From: Camarhynchus parvulus
Lineage: Eukaryota > Chordata > Aves > Passeriformes > Thraupidae
Direction: 5' to 3'
Assembly (NCBI RefSeq): GCF_901933205.1
Contig: NC_044591.1
Location: forward strand, 4,251,501-4,315,500
DNA: 64,000 nt
Shown: in pieces, positions 38,801-50,686 of the stretch
Layout: every line of letters starts with the position of its first letter
Numbering within the stretch: the first letter of the stretch is position 1
Made by a program: the position numbers and the translations under genes
Notes under the pieces: model-generated
What the model was told of the DNA's origin: nothing
What the model saw: the letters and a program-made list of their open reading frames with translations, nothing else
Databases searched by the model: none

Positions 38801-40548
38801 CTTGGTGGTTCCACATAGCTTCTGAAGGCAGCACAGCACAGTCATGGTTGAGAGATTTCACAGAAGCTGGTTTTCTGAAACCCAGTCAGGTGTTACAGCT
38901 TGGTGGAACGAGATTTTTTTCAAGAACCAGGAGAGAACAGCTGCGTGTTGTGCACTTTCGTCACCCTTTCCCACATCGTGGAGCCCCAGGGCCCTGTGGT
39001 ACTGGGCTGCCTGAGGCTTTGGCAGCCCTGGGGCTGATGTCTGAAGGAGGGCACTTACCCCTGTGTGCTAGCAAGACCCTCAGTCATCACCAGGATGCAT
39101 CTCCCGGTGAGCCAGTCCTCAGACAAGGCAGTGCTCCAACACTGTGTGACTGCAGAACTCCTGGGGTCATGTTCCTGCTGGCACAGCTGGTCTGGCTCAG
39201 CTGCTGTGCCAGCCAGCGCTTCTCTGAGCCTCTTCCTGGACAGAGCACACACTGTTCTTCAGGCATAACTTCAGAGACACACCTTGAAGCATCAACCCAA
39301 TTTGTGTGATCCATGTGGATCCGTCTGGCCATTGAGGAACAATGCCAGCATCTCCCTGGCCTTGTGCATGAGCTGTGACTTCCCATTGTGGTCCTGAAGG
39401 GATTTCCCATGGGCTAAGGCCCAGGAGGCCCTGCCTGCAGTGCTGGCCAGGGCCTCAACGCTCTCCTGTCCACTCCAGACGGATCCTCATTGCACTTCAT
39501 CCTGTAGCTGCATTGCCTGCATTTCATCTGTCATTGCTACCAACAGAATAAAGATCCTGGCTTTTTGGTTACAGTCCAGTTTCAAAAAACAAACAGCAAA
39601 AGTAAAAATCAACTCAGCTGTCATACTTGGATGGACATGATCAAATTCCAAACCAGACCTGCCAGGTTCTACATTTCCTTTGGCCCCTTTTACAGCCCAT
39701 GTTTGAATTCTGGGCTGAGAAAAAGGAGAGTCATCTTCTTAAAACAGCACCATAGAGGTTAACAAAGGGACAGGAAATGGAGCAGTTTCCCCCCATACAC
39801 ACATTTGAGCTGTTCATGCAAATAAATCACAAAAAAACCACTGTAAGAAGAGACCTTCTAGGAAGGAATCTGGTGCCACTGATCCCCCACGCTGCCTGTC
39901 CAGGAAAAGGGTTGCTCCTTCCTACCAGAGCGCTGTCCCTTGGCACAGGAGGGAGCCCCGAGTCTCGTTTGCACTTGGATGATGCCAAATGACAGAACTC
40001 CCCTCTGCTCAGGCCTGTGGAAGGAGCAGATCACACAGAGGCCGGTAGCACTGAGGCTGACTCCTATGGAGTCTCAGGATATCTAAGATTGATCTATACG
40101 GACAAATGGGCAGGTATAATATCACATTGAATTTAAAACACAGGGCCATTTACTTTTCAGACTCTTCACACAGACTCCCTCCACCTCCCCTCCCTCTTTG
40201 GGAGGAGGAGGAGTTTTCTAGCACAGAGAAGATTTGCAGTTTCCCAATGGGATGAGAAAACCTACTTGGCAAAGGTATAGTACATCACCCAGTCACCATA
40301 ACCAGACAAAACTCCAATGAGCTCAGAGAGCTCTGTCTGTCCCTCGAGAGTCTCTCGCCACAGTTCTGCCCAGTCAGCCTCTCCCAGCTCTGGCTGCCCG
40401 CGGCTCGGTGATTCCTCACTCCCGGGCCACAGGCCGGCTGGGCAGCCCTCCTGCCTGAGCAGCAGCAGTTCAGGGGAGCCCTCCCCGGCCTCCCAGCCGG
40501 CACCCACGGCTCTCCCACCCACGCAGAGCACCAGCACGTGCCTCCCCC
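35890..40548. other. DNAJC11-PHF13 spacer and probable PHF13 3' UTR
   Basis: About 4.7 kb separates the stop codons of the convergent genes DNAJC11 and PHF13. The right-hand part is probably the PHF13 3' UTR on the minus strand. Possible minus-strand AATAAA signals are at 38436-38431 and 37042-37037, giving UTRs of about 2.1 or 3.5 kb. In human, THAP3 occupies this position on the PHF13 strand; I found no THAP-domain exon (no C2CH pattern, no AVPT motif) on either strand. No other gene is visible. Confidence 0.55.
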
Positions 40549-42924
40549 CTAGTCCAGAAAGCGCCTGCGTGAGCCCGTCCGGGAGCGGTTCGAGCGGCGA
40601 ATGTCAAACTTGGAGTCCCGGCACTTCTGGCAGATGTAGATCTCTGGGACGTTCGACTTGCGGATTTTGGCGCAGGAGAGGTGGATCCAAGTGTGGCACT
40701 CGTTGCACTCGATCATGGGCCGCCCAGCAAAAGGCTTCATGCAGAAGCAAGTGACCAGGTCCCACGAGTCGTCATCTGCAAAGACAAATGTCAAAGATAC
40801 GTTTTTAGCAGCTGATGCCTCTCACACCAAGAATTTTCTCTCCTTTCATGCTAAATTAACTACCTGGGTTTCAAAGACAGGCACTTTGCTGCTTTTTCCA
40901 GGTCTCTCTTGCACGGGAAGAGACTCTCAGCAGTACACAGGAGGCCGTAGTCGAGGAGATGCTGCTTCTATAAAGTTGCAGCTTTTCACTCAGTTTATTG
41001 CACAAAAGAGCCAACCCACCTCCCTTCCCCCCAAAAACCCAACTGCTCCTGAATTCCACCCAGGCAGTGCTCCTTGGCATTATCCTCAGGCTACAAGTAA
41101 CCACTACTTCCACCTGGCTAATCCTCTCGGACAGCCAGGCCACCTACCTGAATCCACCATGATGTCCTCGTCATCACCAGTGCCATCTTCATCCCGAAAG
41201 ACCACCTGCTTGCCCTGCCGAATGACCGTTCGCTTGCCCACGCTCTGGATCTCCACCGTCTGCTCGGCTGTCACAGCAGGGTAGGAGACGCTGGACGGGG
41301 TGTCAGAGTCCCACACTGAGCAGTGCTCAGTCACAGACTGAGGGTCGCCCTCTGACGAGGGGCTCATCGGCGTCTCTGCGTAAGAGTCCTCTGCCTCCAG
41401 ATCCAGCAGCTTCTCCTCATAGTCCTCCTCTGCAGACACCTCTGTTTCCCTCCTTTTCAGCTTTTTCTTCTTCCTGATCTTATCGACTTGCTTTCTCTCT
41501 GGCAGGAAGTTGCTGGCCTTTGCCCGCTGGAACAGGGAACCATACGGTTTTGCTCGCTTAAGCTGGCTAAAGTTCTTTCTGTTCTTGGTGGGCAGGGAGA
41601 CAGAGGAGGGGGTGTCATTGAAGCGAGGATCCCAGCTATCGCTGTCAATCGTACCTCCAGTACTGTTGGGAGGGCTGGGGCTGTTCCTCAGCGGCGTTTC
41701 CTGCAACACGTTCAGGAAGCAGGTAACAGTTTGACTCAGAGCAGACTCATGTGGTGCAAGGCACTGTCCCCTGTCCCCCAGGGCACTCTGACCCACCCCT
41801 GAGATGCTGTGCCCTGTCCCCTAGAGTGGTGTCCCCTGTCCCCAGGAGTGCTGTCTCCTGTCCCCGAGGGCTGAGCCCTTTCCCCTGGGTACTGTCCTCT
41901 GTCCCACAGGGTGCTGAGCCCTGTCCCCTGAGCCACTGTGCCCTATCCCCCGGGGAGCTGAGCCTTGTCCCAGCAGCACTGTGCCTTGTCCCCCAGAGTG
42001 CTGTACCCCGAACGGCTGTGCCCTGTCCCTGAGGCACTGTCCTCTGTCCCCAAGCCGCTGAGCCCTGTCCCTGAGGCACTGTCCTCTGTCCCCAAGCCGC
42101 TGAGCCCTGTCCCCCGAGGTGCTGCCGCTCCCGCTTCCCCTACACGCCACCCCCCGGGTTTCTCCGGCCGCAGCTCCCGGGCCCGGGGAGCAGCAGGAGC
42201 GATGCCGGATCCGACGTTTTTCACCCCGCCCACGCCGGGCACCACCCGCCCCGTCCCCAGAGCCTCCAGCCGCCGCGGTTCCCCTTTTGTTCAAGCCCGG
42301 CGCGGGGCCGTGACCGCTGGAGCGGTCGGTCTGACAGACCGGCCCGGTGCCCCCCGTGCCCCCAGCCCGGTGCCCCCCCCGTGCCCCCCGGTGGAACTCA
42401 CCTCCTGCGGGTACGGGATGTAACCGGCGTAGGCCAAGACGAAGGTGCAGAACTTATTGAAGTCCTCCACGGTGCGGTGCCGCCGGGAGCCGGGGGAGAA
42501 GTCCTGCGGGGGGCGGGGGTGAGCGGCGGCCGCGGGGCCGGGCCCGCCGGTGGGAGGCGGCGCCGCCGCTCCCGCCCCGCCGCCCCCACAGCGGCGGAAC
42601 CGGGCAGTGTCCCCCCCCCCCCATCGCCCCCCGGCATCGGTACCGGGCCCCCAGACAGCCCCCGCGGAGGGCACGGCGGGGCGGCGCCGCCGCCATTCCT
42701 CGCCCCGGCGGCACAAGATGGCCCCGGCCCCCCGCCCGCCCCGCGGCGGGGGAACGGGCAGCGGGCACCGGCGGCCGGACACGGCCGGGCCGGGCCGGGC
42801 CGGGCTGGGCAGTGGGACAAGCACCCCCTCCCCTTCTGTTCCCTCCCCGCTTCTCCCTTTTTTCCCCTCCGGGACTCCGGCTCACCTCCGGGGCAAACGG
42901 CGAAGCGCAGGAGTCGGAGTCCAT
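40549..42924 (-). CDS. PHF13: PHF13 (SPOC1), PHD-finger H3K4me3 reader, complete
   Basis: PHF13 is a nuclear chromatin protein that reads H3K4me3 and influences chromosome condensation, DNA repair and Polycomb-linked transcription. Four coding exons on the minus strand: 42924-42886, 42503-42402, 41700-41148, 40775-40549. Splice sites are canonical and phases agree, giving 306 aa; human has 300. Residues 1-13 are [13 protein letters not shown]. Exon 2 carries the conserved block [20 protein letters not shown]. Exon 3 is acidic and Ser-rich with a lysine cluster (RKKKKLKRR) likely to be nuclear-localising, plus the conserved segment [16 protein letters not shown]. The PHD finger is in exon 4: C241, C243, C255, C258, H263, C266, C280, C283 (C4HC3) with W261 positioned for the methyl-lysine cage. 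The protein ends [12 protein letters not shown]. It is divergent from KLHL21 across a shared CpG island. Intron 2 contains a minisatellite. Confidence 0.96.
41755..42120. repeat. 21/42-bp GC-rich minisatellite in PHF13 intron 2
   Basis: A run of imperfect 21-bp units built around CCCTGTCCCC...GTGCTG spans about 365 bp. At its right end a 42-bp higher-order unit is repeated exactly twice (42029-42070 and 42071-42112). It sits wholly between PHF13 exons 2 and 3. The open frames through it on the minus strand (Gly-Asp-Arg-rich) are repeat artefacts. Confidence 0.9.
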
Positions 42925-43712
42925 GTCCCGGCGCGGGCACGGGCGGGGCCGGGGCGGCGGCGGCGGCAGCCGGGCAGTGCCGACACCGCGAGCCGCTCGG
43001 TGCCGGCGGGAGGCGGCGAAGGGGCGGCCGCCCGCGCGGGGCCGCCGGGAGCCGTAGTCCGGGCGTGCGCAGTGCCGGGCGCGGGGCGCGCTGGGAGCGG
43101 CGGAGGGGCGGGGGCGGTGCCGGGAGCGGTGAACGGAGCGGGAAGCGGAGCACGGAGCAAGGCGGAGAGAGGATCGGTGAGTGCAGTCCGGGGGTGGCTC
43201 TTATCGGGGTGATTGTGGGTCCGGGCGGTAGAGGCCGGCCCTGAGCTCACCGCGGGCCTGGCTGGTGGCGGCAGCAGGACGGGCAGGGCGCCGAAGCGTC
43301 TACGGCGAGCTGGACCCTCAACCCCGACCCGCACCCTCCGCCCGCGCTAACGGCGGTACCCGAGCCGGACTCGGAGCGGAGCTCTCTCAGCGCTGTCTGC
43401 CCTCGGGACGGTCTTGTGTTCCCCCGGTACCACTGGGCGGCTCCTTCTGAGCGCCAGCCCAGGGCCAAGGGCGCGGGGCTGGGCGCGGTAGCTGCGGGGC
43501 CCTGGGACCGGCCTGAGCGGGGCCGCGCTGCCAGCGCCGCCGCCTTACGCAACGGCCGCTCTCGGGTGATCCCGGCCGGGACGGGCTCCCCGAGCCTACC
43601 CGCCGCCTCCTTGCCTGATCTCCACCTCCCTTTCCCTCCCCGGGAATCGCTCGGGGGTCGGCCCAGCAGCTCCGCGCAGGGAGTGATCCAGGTGCTCTCC
43701 CGCAGGCACGGC
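42504..43712. promoter_or_regulatory. Bidirectional CpG island, PHF13/KLHL21
   Basis: Extremely GC-rich DNA spans PHF13 exon 1 and the 788 bp between the PHF13 and KLHL21 start codons. A good plus-strand donor, GATCG|GTGAGT at 43176/43177, and an acceptor CTCCCGCAG ending at 43705 just before the KLHL21 ATG, suggest a noncoding KLHL21 first exon ending at 43176. The two transcription units would then start within roughly 200 bp of each other. No TATA box is seen. Confidence 0.7.
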
Positions 43713-46700
43713 ATGGCGACAGGCACCGGTGGGACGGCAGCAGGAGCCTCAGCCACGGCGGCGGCGGCGACGGGAGAACCGGCACACGCGGTGTCGCTGC
43801 TGCGGGGTCTGAGCGCGCTGCGGGCCGAGCGGAGCCTGCTGGACGTGACGGTGGTGGCCGGCGGGCGAGAGTTCGGGGCTCACCGCGCCGTTCTGGCCGC
43901 TGCCTCGGGATATTTCCGCGCCATGTTCGGCGGGGCCCTGCGCGAGTCGCGGGCCGAGCGTGTGCGGCTGCACGGCGTCGAGCCCGAGTGCCTGGGGCGG
44001 CTGCTCGACTTCGCCTACACCGGCCGCGTGGGGCGGCTGGGCCCCGACATCGCCGAGCGCCTGCTGCGCGCCGCCGACCTGCTGCAGTTCCCCGCCGTCA
44101 AGGAGGCCTGCGGTGCCTGGCTGGCGCGGCAGCTGGAGCCCGCCAACGCCCTGGACATGCAGGACTTCGCGGAGGCCTTTGCCTGCCCCGAGCTGGCAGC
44201 TGCCGCCCACCGCTTCGTGCTGCGGCACGTGGGCGAGCTGGGCGCCCAGCTGGAGCGGCTGCCGCTGCCGCGCCTCCTCTCTTACCTGCGGGACGATGGG
44301 CTCTGCATCCCCAAGGAGGAGGCTGCCTTTCAGCTGGCTCTGCGCTGGGTGCGCGCCGACCCCGCCACCCGTGCCCCGCTGCTGCCGCAGCTCCTGGCCC
44401 ACGTCCGCCTGCCCTTTGTGCGCCGCTTCTACCTGCTGGCCCACGTGGAGAGCGAGCCGCTGGTGGCCCGCTGCCCTCCCTGCCTGCGCCTCCTGCGTGA
44501 GGCCCGCGACTTCCAGGCTGCCCGCCTCGACCGCCACGACCGGGGGCCCTGCGCCCGCATGCGCCCCCGGCCCTCCACTGGCCTCGCCGAGATCCTTGTC
44601 CTCGTCGGTGGCTGCGACCGTGACTGCGATGAGCTTGTCACCGTCGACTGCTACAACCCACGCACTGGCCACTGGCGCTACCTGGCCGAGTTCCCCGAGC
44701 ACCTGGGAGGGGGCTACAGTGTGGCTGCACTGGGCAACGACATCTATGTCACTGGTAAAGCATCCAGGGAATGAGGGGAAGCACCAGGGTGGAGGGTTCT
44801 GTTGGAAATATGTAGGTTGTAGCAGTGACACTTGGCTTTTCCTGGGTGGTGGAGAGTTTGGGACTTGGCTGGGGTGCCTGCAGCCTGCCAGCAGGCATGG
44901 AGACTCCTGGAGTCGGTGCTGGATTTAGCAGCTGGTCTCAGTCCAGGAGCTATTTTGTCATGACTAATGCTGTTGAGCATGCTGGCAGAAGTCACAGATC
45001 TTGTAGTTAGAACTTTTTAACCGTCACTGAGAACAGGGGTGATGTAAGAAGGTTTTGAGTTTCTCTCTTTGAAGAAGGTGTTCAGGTTCAGAGCCCCCTG
45101 AATCACATGCTTGGGGCAGAGGCATGTCAGAAAGCCCCAGGTTCCTTTGCCAGCCTCTGTGAGTCACGGTACCTTCCCCTGCACAAATCCTGCCTCCTTG
45201 CTGGGGCCACAATTACTTCTGTCAAGGTGACACCAATATGTAAATTTGGCTGTTAAGCTGCATGCAGATGCCTGCTTTGAACTACATCTCTGTGACAGCT
45301 GTAACAAACTGAGGCCCAGGACACCCAGTGCTGTGGAACAGTGTGCCCTCGGTGTGCAGGACACACTGGCAGAGCTTTGAAGAGCAAGTCTTAATGCAGG
45401 TGAACAGAAAACTGTGTGTTCTCTAGTCACAAGCAGAAAACAAGGACCTGCTTTAAGGACAGGGCTGTAAAAATGACAAGCTACCACATGGATGCAGCAT
45501 GTTTTTACAGAAACCCTTTACATCCTGTGGGAGCTTCCTGGAGTGATCCCAGGCAGGCCAGTCCTGCTGGGAGCTGTGTGCAGGCTGCTGCTGGGGATTT
45601 TGGGTTGGTCTGGTGTGTGTCAGTGTGACAAAGGCAAGGCTGGGAGGTTCCCAAGCTGCCTTGGCAGCTTCTGGGCAGTGACAGAGCAGGGGCTGTAAAA
45701 TGGGAGAGAAGTGGGTGTTAGAGGACAGAGGTAGTGAAACACAAAAGACTCATTTTGAGTCACAGCTGGATAAGGACTAGGGACGACATGGGAGAAATCC
45801 TCCCTGGCTTGCTGGGCACGAAACAGTGCAAAACTTCCTTTAAAATCCTTGTGGCACATGTGCCAAGCCAAACCCTCTGCTCCATCCCCCTTCCCTTTGT
45901 AGAGCCAGGCTCCTGACATGTGTCACCCTGTTCCACAGGGGGCTCGGACGGCTCCAGGCTGTACGACTGTGTCTGGAGGTACAATTCCAGCGTGAACGAG
46001 TGGACAGAGGTGTCACCCATGCTGAAAGCCAGGGAATACCACAGCTCCACAGTCCTGGACGGGCTGCTCTACGTGGTTGCCTCTGACAGCACGGAGCGCT
46101 ATGACCACACACTGGACAGCTGGGAGGCCCTGCAGCCCATGCTGTATCCCATGGACAACTGCTCCACCACCTCCTGCCGTGGGAAACTCTTCGCCATCGG
46201 CTCCCTGGCTGGCAAAGAGTCCATGGTCATGCAGTGCTATGACCCTGACAGTGATCTCTGGTCTCTTGTCAACTGTGGCCACCTGCCCCCCTGGTCCTTT
46301 GCCCCGAAGACTGTCACACTCAACGGTCTCATGTACTTCATACGGTGAGTAGTGGCAGCAATCACTTCCCTCCCTCCCCATGTCCCCATGAGGAGAGCCC
46401 ACCACAGCTTTCATGGGAAGGTGGATTTTGCAGGTGATGGAGGGACAGCACAGCAGTGCTTCCCCTGTTGGTGCAGGGAGGGCTGTAACACCTCTTTCCT
46501 TGTGCTGGTGGGTCTCGAAGAGCTGCTCATAAACTTGTGTGAAAATGTCTGAGTGTAACCCAGGGCTGGGGAACAGACACGTGTAAATCCATCTGAAGTC
46601 AGCAGCGCTGCTTGGAAATTGGCTTCTCGGTTTCTTCAGCTCCTGGTTCAGCCCCCCTCGTTGCTATAAATAAGCACATAAGCTCCAAGAAAACGTTAAA

Positions 46701-48518
46701 CTCTAGTGCAGGAGAGGACGTCTTCCGTCTCAGCAGAGATAAGAGGGCTGAAGATGAAGTGATTGGTCACTATTTTTAAGTACCTTTCCAAATTGGGACT
46801 TAATTACCCATCTGAAGCTGTCCTGGTGGCGCAAATACTTCAGTTATCCGCTTAATTAAAAATAAACAGGAAGGCATGCTAGGGCTGGAGCATTTCATCT
46901 CCCTGTGTTGACTCTGAGCAAACAGAGACTTCTGTGATGGCCCCCAGGCACTTCTCTTTTTTAATCTCCTCTTGGCTTTGCATAAAGTAGCAGCTTTGGC
47001 CCAAGACTTCTTATTTGATCCTTTTGGGTCCAGCCAAGTGTCTTGCTGGCGGCTGTTCTGGTCAGCTGGTTTCAGTCTGTCCTGCCAGGGTGTTGCAGCT
47101 GCTCAGCTCCTTGTTCCAACCTGATTCTATAGAATTTCTGTTTTCTTGCCCATTTTAAAATACTGATGATTGGCACTTCAGGATTTTCACATCACTTTGC
47201 ATCTGCAAGAGTCAATGAGGAAATGATCAGGGTTAGGTGTTCTTCCCTCGTTTCACACGCTGTGTGCACGTGGGCTGCTGCTCTGTGTGGAGCTGTGGGA
47301 TAATCTTTGGAGGACAGAGGAGTGGGTTGCAAGTAAAAGTAGCAAATTGGTTTAATAGCTCAGGCTAAAGGCTCTGAGTGATGATCCCTCATGCTGGGAC
47401 TGGTTTTATACCTGTAAGTAAAGCATAGGAGTGAGGTTCAGGTGCTCTCTGCAGTTCCCCAGAGTGGGGAGAGGAGCCTCTGGTCTGGCTGCTGGCCCTG
47501 CCTGGAGCTACTTTGCAGCATCTTGATCCCATCTGTACCAGGACTGTCTTGGAAGGACTGACAGCTCCTCTCCAGCTGCCCTGACCTTGTCCTCCACGCA
47601 TTCTTGTGTCAGCAGCACATGTTTCTGAGTCACAAACGTCCCTCACCTGTCACTGTCGCCCTCCTGTCTGCCGAGCAGGGTGGGTAAGAGAAGCCCTGGG
47701 GGATTATGTTGCCTCCCCAGCTCTTCTCTCCCCCTGCCCATCTAAATTTGGCTTTGATGAAGAACCCAAGCAGCATTTCTAGAATGCAGAAGAGTAATTT
47801 TGTGTTCTCTTCCCCAGAGATGACTCGGCTGAAGTGGATGTTTACAATCCATCAAAGAATGAATGGGATAAAATCCCTGCCATGCTTCAGGTAGGACATT
47901 TTCCCACTTCCAGGATGTCTTAAATGTTATCAATTAGTTTCATTTACCTTTGGAAAACCAAGAGCTTTTTAGAATTAGAACGCCTTGCATGTGGAGCTGG
48001 TTTAAGTGTGTTGGAGTCACTGGGAAGAGAGTCCTGGATGTGATGGCATGTCTGGGTGTGCAGCCCAGCACATGAGATCTGTGGGCAGCACTGGTTCAGA
48101 GCCCAACCTGCAGCTGGCAGGCATGAAGCTCCCTCCAAGGAACAGCTCCCAGATCCCACCAGCCCCCTTGCTGGATCAGGCAAACGCCCCCTGGTCACAG
48201 TGTGTATTTATTGTTACATTGCAGGTTCACGTTGGGGGGAGTGTGGCTGTGCTCGGTGGGAAGCTCTATGTCTCGGGAGGCTACGATAACACCTTTGAAC
48301 TCTCGGATGTCCTGGAAGCCTATGACCCCGAGACACGAACGTGGAGCGTCGTGGGCCAGCTCCCTGAGCCCATCTTCTGGCATGGCAGCGTCAGCATCTT
48401 CCGGCAGTTCATGCCAGAAACCACACAGGAGGACGACAGCATCACGCTGGACAACACCATCAGCTTGAGCAGGCAGAACCAAAACCTTCACAACCAGAAC
48501 CTCAACGAGCTGCCTTAG
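43713..48518 (+). CDS. KLHL21: KLHL21, BTB-BACK-Kelch adaptor of CUL3 ubiquitin ligase, complete
   Basis: KLHL21 is a substrate adaptor of the CUL3 E3 ligase; in mammals it targets Aurora B at the spindle midzone and is needed for cytokinesis. Coding exons: 43713-44754, 45939-46344, 47818-47890, 48225-48518, giving 604 aa (human 597). The BTB domain covers about residues 25-135 ([24 protein letters not shown]), BACK about 140-240 with the conserved [14 protein letters not shown], and Kelch repeats run from about 290 ([15 protein letters not shown]) to about 560. Di-glycine blades are visible ([22 protein letters not shown]). The frame is open upstream to an ATG at 43416, but that stretch crosses a likely splice acceptor ending at 43705, and BTB homology resumes shortly after 43713, so 43713 was chosen. 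The Ala/Thr-rich N-terminus and the Asn/Gln-rich C-terminal tail differ from human. Confidence 0.95.
47105..47135 (+). repeat. Possible CR1 LINE 3'-end remnant
   Basis: The string TTCCAACCTGATTCTAT in KLHL21 intron 3 resembles the conserved 3' end of avian CR1 retrotransposons (TTCCAACCT followed by TGATTCTATGA-type units). Only about 30 bp are recognisable and no body of the element is evident, so this may be chance. Confidence 0.25.
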
Positions 48519-49920
48519 CACAGGAAGCAGCTTGACAGAATCCCTCATCCGGAACCTGGGCTGCTTTGGGAGAAGGCTGAGGCAAACCAGTGCTTGGAAA
48601 CAAAACCATGCTGTTCACAGAGGGAGCAAGAACTCTGGCTGTTGGATGTGATGCTGTGGGCCTGCAGGCAGCGAGGCCTCCACTGCTTCCCTCGGCCCTT
48701 CAGGGTGGGAGACGGCGCCGCGCTGCCCGCAGGGACCCCAGAGCTGATCCTGGGGAAAGCGCTCGTGGTGAGCCACGCCACAGCACCGCTGCTTACAGAC
48801 ACCTTTCACTGGGAGCTCCTTCACCCTGTAATGCTTCATTTGCCACCAAACTCCTTCCTTCATTTCTGTCCTGGGAGGGGTCTGTCTGGTAGGGCAGTGG
48901 TCTGGACACCCCCCCATATTCTGTGCCTCGGAGGGAGATAGGCTTCCTGTGCACGTGTTGGATTGAAAGGTAGTTATTTTAGGGTTTTTTTTCTTCTTTT
49001 TATTTGGGGTTTGCAGTTTTATTTTGGCCTGTGTAAGATTTGCCTTTATACTTGCCCAAGTGCCCTGGCCAGTGGGCTCTGTTTATCTACCTTTGCTGAA
49101 GAGCAGCTGTGTGCAGTTTACTTGTGGAATGTTTCTGGAAGAAAGCAAATGGCTGAACCTGAAGCATGGCTCCCTGAGAGCAAGTGCTGCACCTTCTGGA
49201 GAACCCTGAAGCGTGGCAGAAGCTAAGGTGTGGCTGAATGCATTTGCTTTTTTGATCTTTAAATTTTACCTAATAGAGGAAAAATTTGCATTTAAACTGA
49301 ATTCAGAGATGGAAACCCCGTGTACTCGATCTCTCTCCTCCAGGCTTACCCCTGGATCGAGGAGCATCCGAGCCCCATTTCCACAGCAGCTTGACAGAAA
49401 CATCTTCACAGCTTTACAGAAACGTGTTTTGCCTCAGTGCTGTCTGATGCTGCTGCCCCCCTCAGCCACGGGGAGCCCGGGCTGTTCTCCAGCCTGGAAC
49501 ACTGACAGTGCCTTGAGAGCGCCGCGTGCCAGCAGCAGGGACACGCAGGGCCCGGCTGCCCCGTGGTGTCACACCCTTGGACAGAGTAGGGGGCACAGGG
49601 GCCTGCAGTTCGGGGCAGCTGCTGCTTTTTTTGGGAGCAATGGCCAATTCCCGACGGCGCCGCGGCTCCAGGCATTTCTGCTGAGCTATAAATAACGCGG
49701 CCGTGCTCGCTGCTGGACCCCCAGTCCCACCCGCTGAGCAGCTACAGATCTGTATTTATTTTTTGTAGAATTCATTGTGTTGAATCCTCAAGTACAGTTG
49801 GACTCCATCCTTTGAAACAAAGGCATTTTACATTTGCAGATAATGTATTTTTATTCTCATAGTTTGTTTTTAAATTTACTTGCAGCAGTCAAGTTAAATA
49901 AAACTTGTTACACAGTTCTG
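48519..49920 (+). other. KLHL21: KLHL21 3' UTR and poly(A) signal
   Basis: The 1.4 kb after the KLHL21 TAG have no coding frame of note and end in a U-rich stretch typical of a 3' UTR, with TTTGTTTTTAAATTTACT just before AATAAA at 49897-49902. Cleavage is expected near 49920. ZBTB48 converges from the right. Confidence 0.75.
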
Positions 49921-50349
49921 TTCTCTGTGAGGGGAAGGGAGCTGGAATGAGATTTTACTGGGAGTTTCTCATTCCAGATATGCTTAAATTGGAGCCTGTC
50001 TGCCTCCTTGGTGAGTAGAGGGAGAAAGGGGAGAGAGCACAGCTGCAACTCTGGGGTGTGGGGGTACACACAGAGATCTCTCCCCACCCTGGCACCACTC
50101 AGGCCATGGTTCTCACTCTCCCAGCAACCCTGGATTGGGTTATTTGGGACAGAGTATGTCCCCACACCTGAGCACAGGAACGCAGGCACTTTGTGGCTGC
50201 TGGAGTGTGTTCTGTTCTGAGCAGACAAGGGTCATGCCCTGCCTTTAATGGGGTAAGGAAAGAGCAACTGACAAAGGCTTAACAAAACAAAGGAGAACTT
50301 AAGGCACGAGTTAAACAGAGGAGTTAAGGAATGGGCAGAGCCGCTCTCT

Positions 50350-50686
50350 GTGGGGGAAGGTGAGCTTTAATCACAGGCTGGGTGAGAGGGCTGGAGGAAA
50401 GGGGAGGGCAGCACCAGCTCCTCAGACATCAGAAAGTGAGTCACAGTATGACACAGGGAGGTCAGTCCCATCCCACTGCACATCATGCATGGACACTGAC
50501 TGGAGCGACTGTTCTGAGACATTTCTTCATTTGACAATCACAACGTCACGATGACATTCTGTCCCTGCAGCCTGAGATGGGAGATTGGCAGAAGAGGAGG
50601 GGAGGAGGCTAAAAGAACAAGTGTGGCAGAAAGTGGCTCAGCTCAATGCTTTACTGTGTTTCAGTGGAAGGGGATGGGTGGCCACA
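50350..50686 (-). other. ZBTB48: Probable ZBTB48 3' UTR with ATTAAA signal
   Basis: The region after the ZBTB48 stop on the minus strand contains ATTAAA, the commonest variant poly(A) hexamer, at 50371-50366. No AATAAA is seen on that strand between the stop and the KLHL21 poly(A) site. The 3' UTR would be about 330 nt. Between about 49920 and 50350 nothing else was seen. Confidence 0.45.

Noticed and set aside
38800..39310. 211-codon plus-strand open frame (38674-39309) downstream of DNAJC11
   Set aside because: No homology recognised, it is antisense to the likely PHF13 3' UTR, and overlapping frames of similar length occur on both strands.
41736..42294. Gly/Asp/Arg-rich repeat protein frames in PHF13 intron 2
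   Set aside because: Produced by the 21/42-bp minisatellite, in all three minus frames alike.
43749..44831. 360-codon open frame antisense to KLHL21 exon 1
   Set aside because: Shadow of the GC-rich KLHL21 coding frame; the sense strand has clear BTB-BACK homology.
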